DNA from: JAHECQ01 sp047638695
Lineage (GTDB): Bacteria > Actinomycetota > Acidimicrobiia > Acidimicrobiales > SZUA-35
NCBI GenBank assembly: GCA_047638695.1
Contig: JBLINY010000029.1
Coordinates: forward strand, 1-46,906
Direction: 5' to 3'
DNA: 46,906 bases
The notes beneath the pieces are model-generated. The model was not told where the DNA came from and searched no databases. It saw only the letters and a list, made by a program, of their open reading frames with translations. This document shows, piece by piece, positions 9,324 through 17,887 of the stretch (positions within the stretch are counted from its first letter, which is position 1; every line of letters begins with the position of its first letter). The translations under genes were made by a program, and so were the position numbers.

Positions 9324-9905
9324 ATGGACGACTTTTACCGCCCGGGGCACCGCCAACTCCAAGACCAGTTCGATTCCCGAAGGCTGGCCGACCGGGTGGC
9401 CGAAGTGGCGTTATCACCGGTGATCTCCGACCGAGAGCGGGCGATCATCGAAGCCGCTCCGTTTTTCTGGTTGGCCACCGCAGACGCTGACGGCTGGCCC
9501 GACGTGTCCTACAAGGGCGGCCGCCCCGGTTTCATCAAGGTACTTGCCGACGACCGGCTCGGCTTTCCGAGTTACGACGGCAACGGCATGTACCGATCGC
9601 TTGGCAACATCGTCGACAACGAACGCGTCGGCTTGCTGTTCTGCGACTTCGACCTGCCGTGGCGAGTGCGGGTGAAAGGCACCGCTCGCGTGGTCGATGA
9701 TCCGGAATTTGTCGGCCAATGGCCAGGCGCAGAGCTGGCAGTAGAAGTGCAGATCGTCACCGCTTTCCCGAATTGCTCCCGCTACCTCCACAAGCTGACC
9801 GTCGAGGAGATCAGCGCCAACGCTCCCGATCATGGTTACGAGCCACCGGAGGCTGAGTGGAAGTCGATGGAGAAGTTCCAGGGGTACTTACCCAACGCCG
9901 GCTAA
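9324..9905 (+). CDS. Pyridoxamine-5'-phosphate-oxidase-fold flavin protein
   Basis: The protein has 193 residues from ATG 9324 (MDDFYRPG); a TTG six bases earlier is possible but unsupported. The split-barrel FMN-binding fold is shown by FFWLATADADGWPDVSYKGGRPGFI, LGFPSYDGNGMYRSLGNI and VGLLFCDFDLPWRVRVKGTARVV, the usual succession of strands in PPOX-family proteins. Its C-terminus (C-S-R-Y-L-H-K-L) is also typical. The family is large and includes oxidases and reductases with unknown substrates, so only the fold and a flavin or F420 redox role can be claimed. It is divergent from nagA, with 52 bases between them. Confidence 0.85.
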   Translation: MDDFYRPGHRQLQDQFDSRRLADRVAEVALSPVISDRERAIIEAAPFFWLATADADGWPDVSYKGGRPGFIKVLADDRLGFPSYDGNGMYRSLGNIVDNERVGLLFCDFDLPWRVRVKGTARVVDDPEFVGQWPGAELAVEVQIVTAFPNCSRYLHKLTVEEISANAPDHGYEPPEAEWKSMEKFQGYLPNAG

Positions 9906-9946
9906 GAAGCTGATTTTCGACTCTTCTAAAAATGATTGTCCAAGAC

Positions 9947-9972
9947 GGAACCAAAGCCTTGAGCTAGGCGTC
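9947..9972 (+). promoter_or_regulatory. ECF-type sigma promoter upstream of the sigma factor gene
   Basis: GGAACC at 9947-9952 and CGTC at 9969-9972 are separated by exactly 16 bases, the textbook -35/-10 arrangement for ECF sigma factors. Transcription would start at about 9979-9980, only some five bases before the ATG at 9985, so the message may be nearly leaderless. It suggests autoregulation by the sigma factor it drives. Confidence 0.7.
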
Positions 9973-9984
9973 TGGGGGTTGTGT

Positions 9985-10551
9985 ATGACTCAAGAGAAGA
10001 CGGATCAGAACATGACCGTCGCTGACCTGCAGGCGACACCTGTCGCCGGCAACGGCCTTGAAACTGGCTCGCCATCGTTTGGCCCCGCTCCGCTGGCGTT
10101 CGAACTGTTCTATGCCCAGCACCGCGACTCGGTTGGCCGGATGATCAGCCTGACGTTGAACGACGACAGCCTTGGATTCGAAGCCGCCGATGAGGCGATG
10201 GCCCGAGCCTACGAACGCTGGACCACCGTGGCCGGCTACACCAATCCCGAAGGTTGGGTCTACCGCACCGGCCTCAACTGGGCCCGGTCATTTCTGCGCA
10301 GACGTAAACGGGGCAAGACCAAAGATCGCCTCACGGCCCTGCCGAGCTCCATCGAATCCCGGCCCGCCGACGCCGACCTCAGAAGAGCGCTGGCCACGCT
10401 CAACGACGACCAGCGAGCCGTGGTTGTGCTGCGGTTCTACCGAGACTGGACCGTCGAGCAGACAGCCGAGGCGCTTGGCATCGCACCAGGAACGGTCAAG
10501 AGCCGCCTCAGTAGAGCGCTCCAGCAGCTCAACAGCCAGCTCACTCGCTGA
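9985..10551 (+). CDS. ECF-family RNA polymerase sigma factor (SigE-like)
   Basis: The protein has 188 residues from ATG 9985. After a ~30-residue variable head, region 2 runs from FELFYAQHRDSVGRMI through DEAMARAYERW and NPEGWVYRTGLNWARSFLRRRKR. Region 4 is LNDDQRAVVVLRFYRDWTVEQTAEALGIAPGTVKSRLSRALQQL, a clear helix-turn-helix for the -35 element. The layout and length are those of small actinobacterial ECF sigma factors, which have no sigma-3 or region-1 domain. The gene is preceded by an ECF-type promoter, implying self-activation, and followed 89 bases later by a membrane protein whose short cytoplasmic head looks like an anti-sigma domain. The signal sensed is unknown. Confidence 0.93.
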   Translation: MTQEKTDQNMTVADLQATPVAGNGLETGSPSFGPAPLAFELFYAQHRDSVGRMISLTLNDDSLGFEAADEAMARAYERWTTVAGYTNPEGWVYRTGLNWARSFLRRRKRGKTKDRLTALPSSIESRPADADLRRALATLNDDQRAVVVLRFYRDWTVEQTAEALGIAPGTVKSRLSRALQQLNSQLTR

Positions 10552-10640
10552 CGTTCGCCGGCGATCCGCCAATGGCCCCCGACGCGCCAATACCCAGCGA
10601 CCCGCACCTCCCCGGATGATCTACGAAGGAAGAGAAGATC

Positions 10641-12545
10641 ATGGATCTTGAAGAACAGTTGAAAGAACATCTCGCCCGGACGGGCGAAGGACTGACACCA
10701 CCACCGTCATCCGCGGCGTCGGCGATCAGCACTTCGAGAAAGCGGCGGCGGGTTCGACGCACTGCCGCTTCCTCCCTGGCTGCCATTGCCTTGGTTGCCG
10801 GTGGCATCGGCGCCTACCAACTCTCCGACCGGGGTGCGGCACAGGACATTGTCGCCAGCAACGACCCAGCTACTGACGTCGCTGCAGCCACCTCCGACTC
10901 GTCCTCTGCGGCCGTCTCTGGGGTCGGCGCTGACTCAGCGGTTCTGCCCGTTGGCACCGGCCCCACGCTCGACTGGCAGGAGCTAGCGGAAACGCCGGGC
11001 ACCTTTGGCTCCCAGATCTCGTGGACCGGATCGGCCTTCATTGCTCTGAACTACGCCGAGAACGGCTCGACGTTGGCCTCGTCGACCGACGGTCGCGACT
11101 GGACTCCGCTCGCCTCGCTACCCGCCGACATCAACTTTCACGGCATGCAGAACAGCGGAGAATCGATCGTCATATGGGGCTACGCCGATGACTTCGAGTT
11201 CGCCGAAGCACCACCGAGTCAGATCTTCAGTAGCAGTGACGGCGGGAGCAGCTGGACCGACCTCGGAGCGATCGAGTTTTCGCCAGACAGCTTCGATTCG
11301 CCGTATCTCAAGAGCTACTCCGATGTAGGCAGCGCTGCCATCAACGGGACCACCGTCGTCGTCGCTGTCATGAATCACGTCGAGATCGACATTGATCGTG
11401 TCCTCAGCGACAACGGCATCGACGTCGACGTCGACCAGGGCTACGGCCTCGAGTATGGCGAACAGGGTGAGGAAGTGAGCATCAGCATCTGCATCGACGC
11501 CGAGTGCAATGATGAAGTCACTTACAGCGGTGAGGAACTGGGCTTGGGCGACGCCGAGACCCAGGCGCTGATGGGCGAGAGCTCTACCCAGGTGCATCGC
11601 TCGGTCGACGGCGGCGCTTTCGTCAGCGTCGACGTACCTGATCTCAGCGGCGGTTTCACCGACGCCATCTTGGCTGTCGACGGTCAGTTCGTCATGTGTG
11701 TAACGGGCGAAGGAGGCGGGAGCCTTTATCACTCCGCCGACGGTTCAAGCTGGACTGTCGGCAGCACCATGAGCGAAGACCAGATGGTGGGGATGCTCAC
11801 AACCGATGGTTCAGCCCTTTTCGCCCAACGTTGGGGGAATGACGGAACTGAGTTCCTCCGATCTGACGATCTCGGCCGCACATGGCAGCCCATGGGCATC
11901 AATCACAACGGCGTCAACCAGTTGATCGCGGGGTCGGCTGGCGTGATGGCCTCCGGCCAGCTCTACGACGAGTCTTATGATCAGGGAGACTTCGAGTCTT
12001 TCCCGGTGAGCATCGACAAGGACGGCTACCGCGTGACCTGGGCCGAGACAAGCATCAACGTTGTTGACCTCGCCACCGGTGACGTTGTGCTCGAGTTCGG
12101 CGAGGAAGCAATGGAAGCCGACGAGGCGCCGGAAACCGTCATCGAGAACGAGACCGAAGGCGACTTCGGCCTGACTTTCCTTCATCCTGAGACGCTCGAG
12201 CCTCTGGTGACCCTCACCGACGATGACATGGCCGAGGCCTTTGGCTACGACGAGGAGAGCATTGACACCGAGGATTGGGTGGAGCCCGAGAACTTCTTTG
12301 GTTGGTCAGCAGATAGCGGCCAGACCTGGGGTTGGCAGACGTCGACCGAGGCCTTCGGAGCAAACGGCTGGGCCGAGTTCGTGGTGGGCGATGATGTCGT
12401 CCTCGCTATCTTTCGCGGCACTCCGGATCATTCCGAGGCCATCGAGGTTGGGCCTGACGGCGAACCGATGGGAAGCAAGAACGTGACGGTCGAGGGAGAC
12501 TGGACCGAGTTTCAGCCGCAGGTCTTTGTCGCCAATCTCGGCTAG
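10641..12545 (+). CDS. Membrane-anchored Asp-box (BNR) propeller protein, probable anti-sigma partner
   Basis: The protein has 634 residues and starts at ATG 10641 behind GAAGGA. Residues 1-40 are cytoplasmic (MDLEEQLKEHLARTGEGL, then an Arg-rich stretch), like the heads of short anti-sigma proteins paired with SigE-type factors. Residues 41-61 form one membrane helix. The rest is extracytoplasmic, Asp/Glu-rich and contains six Asp-box-like turns (S-x-D-G-x-x-W and variants: STDGRDW, SSDGGSSW, SVDGG, SADGSSW, SDDLGRTW, SADSGQTW), as in sialidase-type beta-propellers. Two very acidic insertions (near IDIDRVLSDNGIDVDVDQG and EEAMEADEAPE) could bind calcium. Gene order after the sigma factor supports a sensor/anti-sigma role; this is inference, since no zinc-finger or classical anti-sigma motif is visible. 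Confidence 0.75.
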   Translation: MDLEEQLKEHLARTGEGLTPPPSSAASAISTSRKRRRVRRTAASSLAAIALVAGGIGAYQLSDRGAAQDIVASNDPATDVAAATSDSSSAAVSGVGADSAVLPVGTGPTLDWQELAETPGTFGSQISWTGSAFIALNYAENGSTLASSTDGRDWTPLASLPADINFHGMQNSGESIVIWGYADDFEFAEAPPSQIFSSSDGGSSWTDLGAIEFSPDSFDSPYLKSYSDVGSAAINGTTVVVAVMNHVEIDIDRVLSDNGIDVDVDQGYGLEYGEQGEEVSISICIDAECNDEVTYSGEELGLGDAETQALMGESSTQVHRSVDGGAFVSVDVPDLSGGFTDAILAVDGQFVMCVTGEGGGSLYHSADGSSWTVGSTMSEDQMVGMLTTDGSALFAQRWGNDGTEFLRSDDLGRTWQPMGINHNGVNQLIAGSAGVMASGQLYDESYDQGDFESFPVSIDKDGYRVTWAETSINVVDLATGDVVLEFGEEAMEADEAPETVIENETEGDFGLTFLHPETLEPLVTLTDDDMAEAFGYDEESIDTEDWVEPENFFGWSADSGQTWGWQTSTEAFGANGWAEFVVGDDVVLAIFRGTPDHSEAIEVGPDGEPMGSKNVTVEGDWTEFQPQVFVANLG

Positions 12546-12560
12546 GCCTACCACCCTCAA

Positions 12561-14195
12561 TTAAACAGCGTCACCGGTGCCATCGGCCAGCCCAAGCTGG
12601 TCGATGGCGTCGTCGCGTAGCTTGAACTTCTGGATCTTGCCGGTGACGGTCATCGGAAACTCATCGATGCTGGCGACGTAGCGCGGCACCTTGTAATGCG
12701 CGATCTTGCCTTTGCAAAAGGCACGAACGTCATCAGTGGTGACCTGTTTGCCCGGCTCGATCTGAAGCCAAGCCATTACCTCCTCGCCATACTTTGCGTC
12801 GGGCACTCCGACCACCTGGACATCGCGAATGTCGGGATGGGTATAGAGGAACTCCTCGACCTCACGGGGATACACGTTCTCGCCTCCGCGAATGATCATG
12901 TCCTTGATGCGGCCAACGATGCTGACGTAGCCCTCGTCATCCATCACAGCCAAGTCGCCGGTGTGCATCCAGCCGTCGCCGTCGACCGCCTCGGCCGTCT
13001 TCTCGGCGTCATTCCAGTAGCCGGTCATCACCGAGTACCCGCGAGTGCAGAACTCACCTGACGTACCGGTCTCGACGGTGGCGCCGCTCTCGGGATCGAC
13101 CACCTTGATCTCGACGTGCGGATGCACTCTTCCCACCGTGCCAACCCGCTTGTCAATCGGGTCATTCGTTGCCGTTTGTGTGCTGACCGGCGAGGTCTCG
13201 GTCATGCCGTAGGCGATCGTGACCTGCTCCATATTCATCTGGTCGATGCACTGTCTCATCACCTCGACCGGACAGGGGGAGCCGGCCATGATCCCGGTCC
13301 GCAACGTCGAGAGATCGAACTCGGAAAACCTTGGTTCGGCCAGTTGGGCGATGAACATTGTTGGCACGCCGTAGAGCGAGGTGCACTTCTCATCGGCCAC
13401 AGCAGCAAGGGTCGAAAGCGGTTCGAAGGCCTCAGCGGGGAACACCATGGTTGCACCATGTGTCGTGCAACCTAGAACCCCCATCACCATGCCGAAGCAG
13501 TGGTACAGCGGCACCGGAATACAGACGCGATCGGCTTCGCTATAACCACATCCCTCGCCAACGAAATAACCGTTGTTGAGGATGTTGGTATGGCTCAGTG
13601 TCGCGCCCTTTGGAAAACCAGTGGTGCCAGAGGTGTACTGAATGTTGATGGCCTCGTCTGGCGCCAGCGAAGACTCTATGGCGGCCACGGTTTCGCTCGC
13701 AATCTGATCGCCTTGGGCCAACAGATTGGGCCAGTCATCGGTACCGATGAAGAACAGCTGCTCCAGATCGGGGAGGTCGTCGTGTACCTCTTTGATCATG
13801 GCTGCGTAGTCGCTGGTCTTGAAGTGGGATGCAGCGACCAAGCCCTTGCAGCCCGAATGGTGCAATGCGTACTGGACCTCGTGCGTGCGATACGCCGGGT
13901 TGAGGCACACCATGATCACGCCCAGGCGGGCGGTTGCCATCTGTGTGAGCACCCATTCGACGTTGTTCGGCGACCAGATTCCCAACCGGTCGCCCTTCAC
14001 GAACCCTGCACCGCGCAAGGCGCGAGTCAGGAGGTCAACCTGTTCCCAGAGTTCGTTGTACGTCCAGCGGATATTCTGGTGTCGAACAACGAGAGCATCG
14101 CTGTCGCCGTGGGCATCGACGGTGGCGCGAAGGTTGGCCCCGATGGTCTGGTCGAGCAATGGGTTTTCTGTCGGTCCAGTGGTAGTGCTCAGCAT
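12561..14195 (-). CDS. Fatty-acyl-CoA synthetase / AMP-binding ligase (FadD/ACSF2-like)
   Basis: An ATP-dependent ligase making acyl-CoA via an acyl-adenylate. The chosen start, ATG 14195 (MLSTTTGPTENP), gives 544 residues; six further codons are available upstream. Diagnostic motifs are the P-loop INIQYTSGTTGFPKGATLSH, VPLYHCFGMVMG, YGMTETSPVS, MHTGDLAVMDDEGYVSIVGRIKDMIIRGGENVYP and the C-terminal TVTGKIQKFKLR with the catalytic Lys. The pattern is closest to medium/long-chain fatty-acyl-CoA synthetases of the ACSF2/FadD35 group. Its stop is 15 bases from the stop of the converging propeller gene. The upstream region on its strand carries the 22-bp hairpin repeats that separate it from the acyltransferase gene. 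Confidence 0.92.
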   Translation of the reverse strand: MLSTTTGPTENPLLDQTIGANLRATVDAHGDSDALVVRHQNIRWTYNELWEQVDLLTRALRGAGFVKGDRLGIWSPNNVEWVLTQMATARLGVIMVCLNPAYRTHEVQYALHHSGCKGLVAASHFKTSDYAAMIKEVHDDLPDLEQLFFIGTDDWPNLLAQGDQIASETVAAIESSLAPDEAINIQYTSGTTGFPKGATLSHTNILNNGYFVGEGCGYSEADRVCIPVPLYHCFGMVMGVLGCTTHGATMVFPAEAFEPLSTLAAVADEKCTSLYGVPTMFIAQLAEPRFSEFDLSTLRTGIMAGSPCPVEVMRQCIDQMNMEQVTIAYGMTETSPVSTQTATNDPIDKRVGTVGRVHPHVEIKVVDPESGATVETGTSGEFCTRGYSVMTGYWNDAEKTAEAVDGDGWMHTGDLAVMDDEGYVSIVGRIKDMIIRGGENVYPREVEEFLYTHPDIRDVQVVGVPDAKYGEEVMAWLQIEPGKQVTTDDVRAFCKGKIAHYKVPRYVASIDEFPMTVTGKIQKFKLRDDAIDQLGLADGTGDAV

Positions 14196-14236
14196 GACCC
14201 CAGTGTCGCGCACACCAGAACGGTCAGCTCCAACCT

Positions 14237-14318
14237 CAGCCCTTACGGGCTGCCACCTCAGCCCTTACGGGCTGCCACCTCAGCCCTTACGGGCTGCCAC
14301 CTCAGCCCTTACGGGCTG
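14237..14318. repeat. Four tandem 22-bp repeats, each a 6-bp palindromic hairpin
   Basis: Each unit has a 16-bp palindrome (CAGCCC, loop TTAC, GGGCTG) at 14237-14252, 14259-14274, 14281-14296 and 14303-14318. The three gaps between them are the identical six bases CCACCT. The last unit overlaps the stop codon of the acyltransferase gene (14302-14304). On the transcribed strand this gives four successive hairpins between two co-directional genes, which could attenuate transcription, protect the 3' end or simply be an expanded REP-like element. Confidence 0.95.
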
Positions 14319-15027
14319 CTGCCTCTTCCTGGAGTTGATCGAGGGAAACCCGGAGCGAGGCGGTGAATCCCGCCAGCTGCTCGCGGTCGGCTCGTTTGCC
14401 GTCGATGGCAACGGGAAACTCCATCGGCTCGCCAACCACGATGCGCACGTTGCTTCGACGCAAGAACTTCGAACCTTCCCCGAGCGCTTCACCGGTGCCC
14501 ACAATGCCAACCGGCACGACACGGGCGCCGGTCTTCGATGCCAGCCACGCGGCGCCATCAAACAGATCGACAACGGGCGAACCCGGCGACTGTCGCCCGC
14601 CTTCGGGAAACACGATCATTGACTCGCCTCGGTCGAGCAAGGTCTTTGCCGCCACGAGGGCTTCCCGATCGGCCTCACCCCGCCGCACGGGGATGGCGCC
14701 AAGGGCAGCGCACAGATAGCGCAGTACGGGAACCAGAAAGAGCGACTCCTTGCCAAGAGCACGAATTCGTCGGGTGCTGAGCGCGGCCAGCAAAACGCTG
14801 TCGAGATGTGAACGGTGGACCGGCGCCAAGATCGTTGGACCCGGAAGATCAAGCACCTCAACGTTCGTGCCCTGCACCCGAAGCAGTGGAAAGACCGCCA
14901 TGCGGATGAGCTTTCGAACACTCCGATAGAGCACCAGCGATGAGCGCTTGTCGCCGGTCACAAACGCCCATTCGCGGACGGCTCGACTCTCGGCCGTCGA
15001 TCGCTTCTTGGGGGTCGCCTCGCTCAC
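14302..15027 (-). CDS. 1-acyl-sn-glycerol-3-phosphate (lysophospholipid) acyltransferase, PlsC family
   Basis: A membrane-associated enzyme that esterifies the second position of lysophosphatidate or a related lysolipid. Motif I HRSHLD (H-x4-D) carries the catalytic His and Asp, and motif III VFPEGGRQSPG binds the phosphate; VPVGIVGTGEAL is a later conserved block. I prefer GTG 15027 (VSEATPKK), giving 241 residues. GTG 15051 or codons further upstream would overlap the divergent MFS gene. The last residues, A-A-A-R-K-G-stop, are encoded by the first hairpin repeat unit, so the repeat array has shaped the C-terminus. It lies upstream of the fatty-acyl-CoA ligase on the same strand, fitting a phospholipid-synthesis pair. 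Confidence 0.88.
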   Translation of the reverse strand: MSEATPKKRSTAESRAVREWAFVTGDKRSSLVLYRSVRKLIRMAVFPLLRVQGTNVEVLDLPGPTILAPVHRSHLDSVLLAALSTRRIRALGKESLFLVPVLRYLCAALGAIPVRRGEADREALVAAKTLLDRGESMIVFPEGGRQSPGSPVVDLFDGAAWLASKTGARVVPVGIVGTGEALGEGSKFLRRSNVRIVVGEPMEFPVAIDGKRADREQLAGFTASLRVSLDQLQEEAAARKG

Positions 15028-15043
15028 CGTTCCGAGCGTAGTG

Positions 15044-16321
15044 ATGGCCACTCGGTTCGAGCGATCCGAATCATCGAAGATATGTTCGACATCCGTGGAG
15101 ACAGCGAGCGCACACCAGGCGACGGCCTCCAGCATCCTGGTGCAACTACTGCTTCCCATCTATCTTCCTGCGCTACTCGTCCAGACGGCGGTGGGAATGT
15201 TGGCGCCAATTCTCCCTCTTTACTTGTTGCGAGAGGCGGGGCTTAGCTTCACGCTGGTCACAATCGTGATGGCAGCGGCAGGCGTCGGCAGCATGCTGTC
15301 CCAGCTCCCTGTTGGCGTTGTCTTGGCCAAGACAGCCGAGAAACGGGTGATGCTGGCCGCTCTGGTTGTCCTAGCCGCTTCAACCGTTCTGCTCGGGTTC
15401 ACTCTCACCACGGTCGGTCTTGCCGCTCTGCGATTCACCTGGGGCATTGGGTCAACCGGCTGGCTGTTATCTCGCCAGACGCTGATGACCCGCGCTGCGC
15501 CCGCCCACGTTCGCGGCCGAGCTATGTCGTTGTTCGGGGGTACAGCAAGATTCGGCCAATTCGCGGGCGCCCTCTTGGGCGGCTTCCTAGCCGAAGCCTT
15601 CGGGTTTGCCACTGCGTTCGGCGTCATCGGCGTCATCACCATCATGGGCGTGTTCCCCCTCCTGATCGACAAGAACCCGATGACCTCCACCGGTGGACCG
15701 CCCCCAACCCGTCCACCCCGCTTGTTCGACGGCTTCCGCCAACACGGACCTCTTCTCGCGTTGGCCGGCGGCGGACAGGTCGCCACCATCGCGGTGCGTA
15801 CCGGGCACCAGGTCCTGTTGCCGCTGATCGGTGCCGGAATCGGGCTCAACCTGGCCGAGGTGGGCGTGCTTGTCGCCATTGGCCGGCTGGCCGACCTGAT
15901 GCTCTTTCCGTTGGCCGGCTACATCATGGATCGTTTCGGTCGGCTCTATGCGATCGTTCCAGCCTTCTGCGGTCTCGGGGTGGGCTTTCTTATGCTGGCG
16001 GCGGCTGAGGGCTACACGGCCGTTGTGGTTGCAGCCACCGTGATCGGCCTGGCCAACAGCATTGGATCTGGCACCATGCTTACCTTGGCCAGCGACTTGG
16101 CTCCCCCAGCGAACCCGTCGCCCTTCCTCGCTTCGCTGGGCACTATTCGTGAGAGCGGAAAGATCGCCGGCCCCGTCTTGGTGGGATGGTTGGCCGATGT
16201 GGCCGGACTCCCTACCGCGTCTGTTGCGCTCGGTTGTCTGGCCTTCCTCGCTACCGCCCTGATCGTCTTCGGAATCGGCGAGACGAGGGACCGAGCGCCA
16301 ACGCTCGAGGCTGCGCTCTAA
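15044..16321 (+). CDS. MFS transporter
   Basis: A 12-helix major facilitator permease of about 425 residues from ATG 15044 (MATRFERSES); a GTG at 15041 is adjacent. Helix 1 begins at ILVQLLLPIYLP. The loop between helices 2 and 3 reads LPVGVVLAKTAEKRVML, a degenerate MFS motif A, and the later half contains GRLADLMLFPLAGYIMDRFGR, a good second motif A. The N-terminal ~30 residues are polar and unlike the rest, so the true start could be further in. It is divergent from the acyltransferase gene. The substrate is unknown; the overall look is that of a drug/metabolite exporter. Confidence 0.85.
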   Translation: MATRFERSESSKICSTSVETASAHQATASSILVQLLLPIYLPALLVQTAVGMLAPILPLYLLREAGLSFTLVTIVMAAAGVGSMLSQLPVGVVLAKTAEKRVMLAALVVLAASTVLLGFTLTTVGLAALRFTWGIGSTGWLLSRQTLMTRAAPAHVRGRAMSLFGGTARFGQFAGALLGGFLAEAFGFATAFGVIGVITIMGVFPLLIDKNPMTSTGGPPPTRPPRLFDGFRQHGPLLALAGGGQVATIAVRTGHQVLLPLIGAGIGLNLAEVGVLVAIGRLADLMLFPLAGYIMDRFGRLYAIVPAFCGLGVGFLMLAAAEGYTAVVVAATVIGLANSIGSGTMLTLASDLAPPANPSPFLASLGTIRESGKIAGPVLVGWLADVAGLPTASVALGCLAFLATALIVFGIGETRDRAPTLEAAL

Positions 16322-16389
16322 CTCGTCGCCACACCAGATCTGTTCGGCCAGACCGGCGGCGCCTCCAGGCCGCTGCTAGAAAGCGGATC

Positions 16390-17184
16390 GTGCCCTTTGT
16401 CTCGGTGAACGGACTCGACCTCTACTACGAGCGCCACGGCGCCGGGCCCCCGCTGCTGAACATCGGCGGCTCCGGCGGCGATTTACGGCAGTCACTGTCA
16501 GCGCGTTCGCCGCTGAATCAGCACTTCGACGTCATTCACTACGATCAGCGGGGGCTCGGACAAACGAGCAAGCCCGCCGGCCCCTACACGATGGCCGACT
16601 ACGCCGACGACGCGGCAGCGTTGCTGGCCGAGATCGGCTGGACCTCGGCCAACATCGTGGGTACCAGCTTCGGCGGCATGGTCGGACTCGAACTGGCGCT
16701 GCGCCATCCCTCCGCCATCGACAAAATGGTCTTGAACTGCACCTCTCCCGGCGGACGGCTGCCCTCGTTCCCAATCGAGGAGCTCGAGAAGATGGATTCC
16801 GAAGCAGCGCTCGAGATGAAACTCGGCCTACTCGACAATCGCTGGGATCCAGGCCGAGACGACCCAATCCCCGGACTCGGTTCGTTCTACGACATTCTGA
16901 TCGAACGGTCGCGACAGCGGCGCAGCGATGAAGACCAGGCACCATTCCTGCTGCAACTCGAGGCCCGGGCCAACCACGACGTATCCCGCCGGCTCGGCGA
17001 CATCATCTGCTCCACCCTGGTGTGCGCTGGCGAATTCGACGATCAAGCACCGCTTCCAAACTCTTTGGCCCTCGTCGAAGGCATCGAGGGAGCCGACCTT
17101 CGCGTGTTCCAGGGAGGCCACCTGTTCCTGATGCAGGACAAGACAGCCTTCCCAGCAATCATCGAATGGCTCAAGGGGGCCTGA
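16390..17184 (+). CDS. Alpha/beta hydrolase
   Basis: A cytoplasmic alpha/beta-hydrolase-fold enzyme of 264 residues from GTG 16390 (VPFVSVNGLDLYYERHG); the frame is open further upstream but only overlaps the MFS gene end. The oxyanion region is NIGGSGGD, then YDQRGLGQTSKP. The nucleophile elbow is G-T-S-F-G-G, the acid is the Asp in GEFDDQAP and the His is in GGHLFL. The DQRGxGxS block groups it with haloperoxidase/lactonase/esterase-like members, but the substrate cannot be assigned. It lies 68 bases after the transporter and could be co-expressed. Confidence 0.88.
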   Translation: MPFVSVNGLDLYYERHGAGPPLLNIGGSGGDLRQSLSARSPLNQHFDVIHYDQRGLGQTSKPAGPYTMADYADDAAALLAEIGWTSANIVGTSFGGMVGLELALRHPSAIDKMVLNCTSPGGRLPSFPIEELEKMDSEAALEMKLGLLDNRWDPGRDDPIPGLGSFYDILIERSRQRRSDEDQAPFLLQLEARANHDVSRRLGDIICSTLVCAGEFDDQAPLPNSLALVEGIEGADLRVFQGGHLFLMQDKTAFPAIIEWLKGA

Positions 17185-17196
17185 CCTCACCGATCG

Positions 17197-17778
17197 CTAG
17201 TACGGCCAGGCGGGAGTCTCACCAGGAGGCAGATCGACCTGGAACGTATTCAGCGTTAGCGATACGAGGCAGTAATATCCGACCAGCTGTACGAGTTCGA
17301 CCATTCCCTGGTCGCCGACGTGGGAATGGGCGGCGGCATAGATCTCGTCTGAGACCCGACCGCTACTGAGCAGGCCACGAGTGAGGTTGTACACGGCCTG
17401 CTCGTCGTCGGGCAGCTGTTGGGGATCTTCACCTCTACCGATGGCGGCGATGGCTTCCTCGCTCACGCCCGCTCGAATAGCCAGAGCGCTGTGGGCATAC
17501 CACTCGAAGTTCGATCGCCAGTGAGCACCCACCGTCGAGACGGCCAACTCGAGCAGCCGATTGTCGACCTCAGTAGAGAAGCGCAGGGCCTCCCCCAGCT
17601 CCACGATGCGTTGTCCGGTCACTGGTGCGTGCATCGCAGCGTTGAAGGGTCCGACCAGACCCCCCTCGTCGTTGATGAAACGAGCGGCGTCGCCCCGCTT
17701 CCCGTTGGTGACTGACTCCCAGATCGCCTTCCGCTCAGGCGAGAGATTGTCGTTAGGAATAAACGGAAGACGAGTCAT
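17197..17778 (-). CDS. Carboxymuconolactone decarboxylase-family (AhpD-like) protein
   Basis: An all-helical protein of 193 residues. The family signature is seen in LGEALRFSTEVDNRLLELAVSTVGAHWRSNFEWYAHSALAIRAGVSEEAI. The usual C-x-x-C of peroxidase-type AhpD proteins is replaced by S-N-F-E-W-Y-A-H, the Glu/His type found in the non-peroxidase members, so hydroperoxide reductase activity is unlikely and a lactone, decarboxylase or other role is more likely. ATG 17778 is preceded by a short gap after the carboxylase stop. It converges on the alpha/beta hydrolase, with only 12 bases between their stop codons, so the two genes are on separate transcripts. Confidence 0.85.
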   Translation of the reverse strand: MTRLPFIPNDNLSPERKAIWESVTNGKRGDAARFINDEGGLVGPFNAAMHAPVTGQRIVELGEALRFSTEVDNRLLELAVSTVGAHWRSNFEWYAHSALAIRAGVSEEAIAAIGRGEDPQQLPDDEQAVYNLTRGLLSSGRVSDEIYAAAHSHVGDQGMVELVQLVGYYCLVSLTLNTFQVDLPPGETPAWPY

Positions 17779-17887
17779 CCCCAGACCCTAATTGGCCGTT
17801 GCGAAGCGGAGCGAAGCAGCAACAGAACGCGAGGGTCAGATCGGCAAAGCCGGTGAGGCGACAGCCGAACAAGCAGAAGAGCTTTTC

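Noticed and set aside
14237..14318. Possible CRISPR array
   Set aside because: The spacers are only six bases and identical, and no cas gene is present; it is a simple tandem palindromic repeat.
17798..17823. GTTGC/GCAAC inverted repeat after the carboxylase gene
   Set aside because: Only five pairs around a 16-base loop; too weak to call a terminator.
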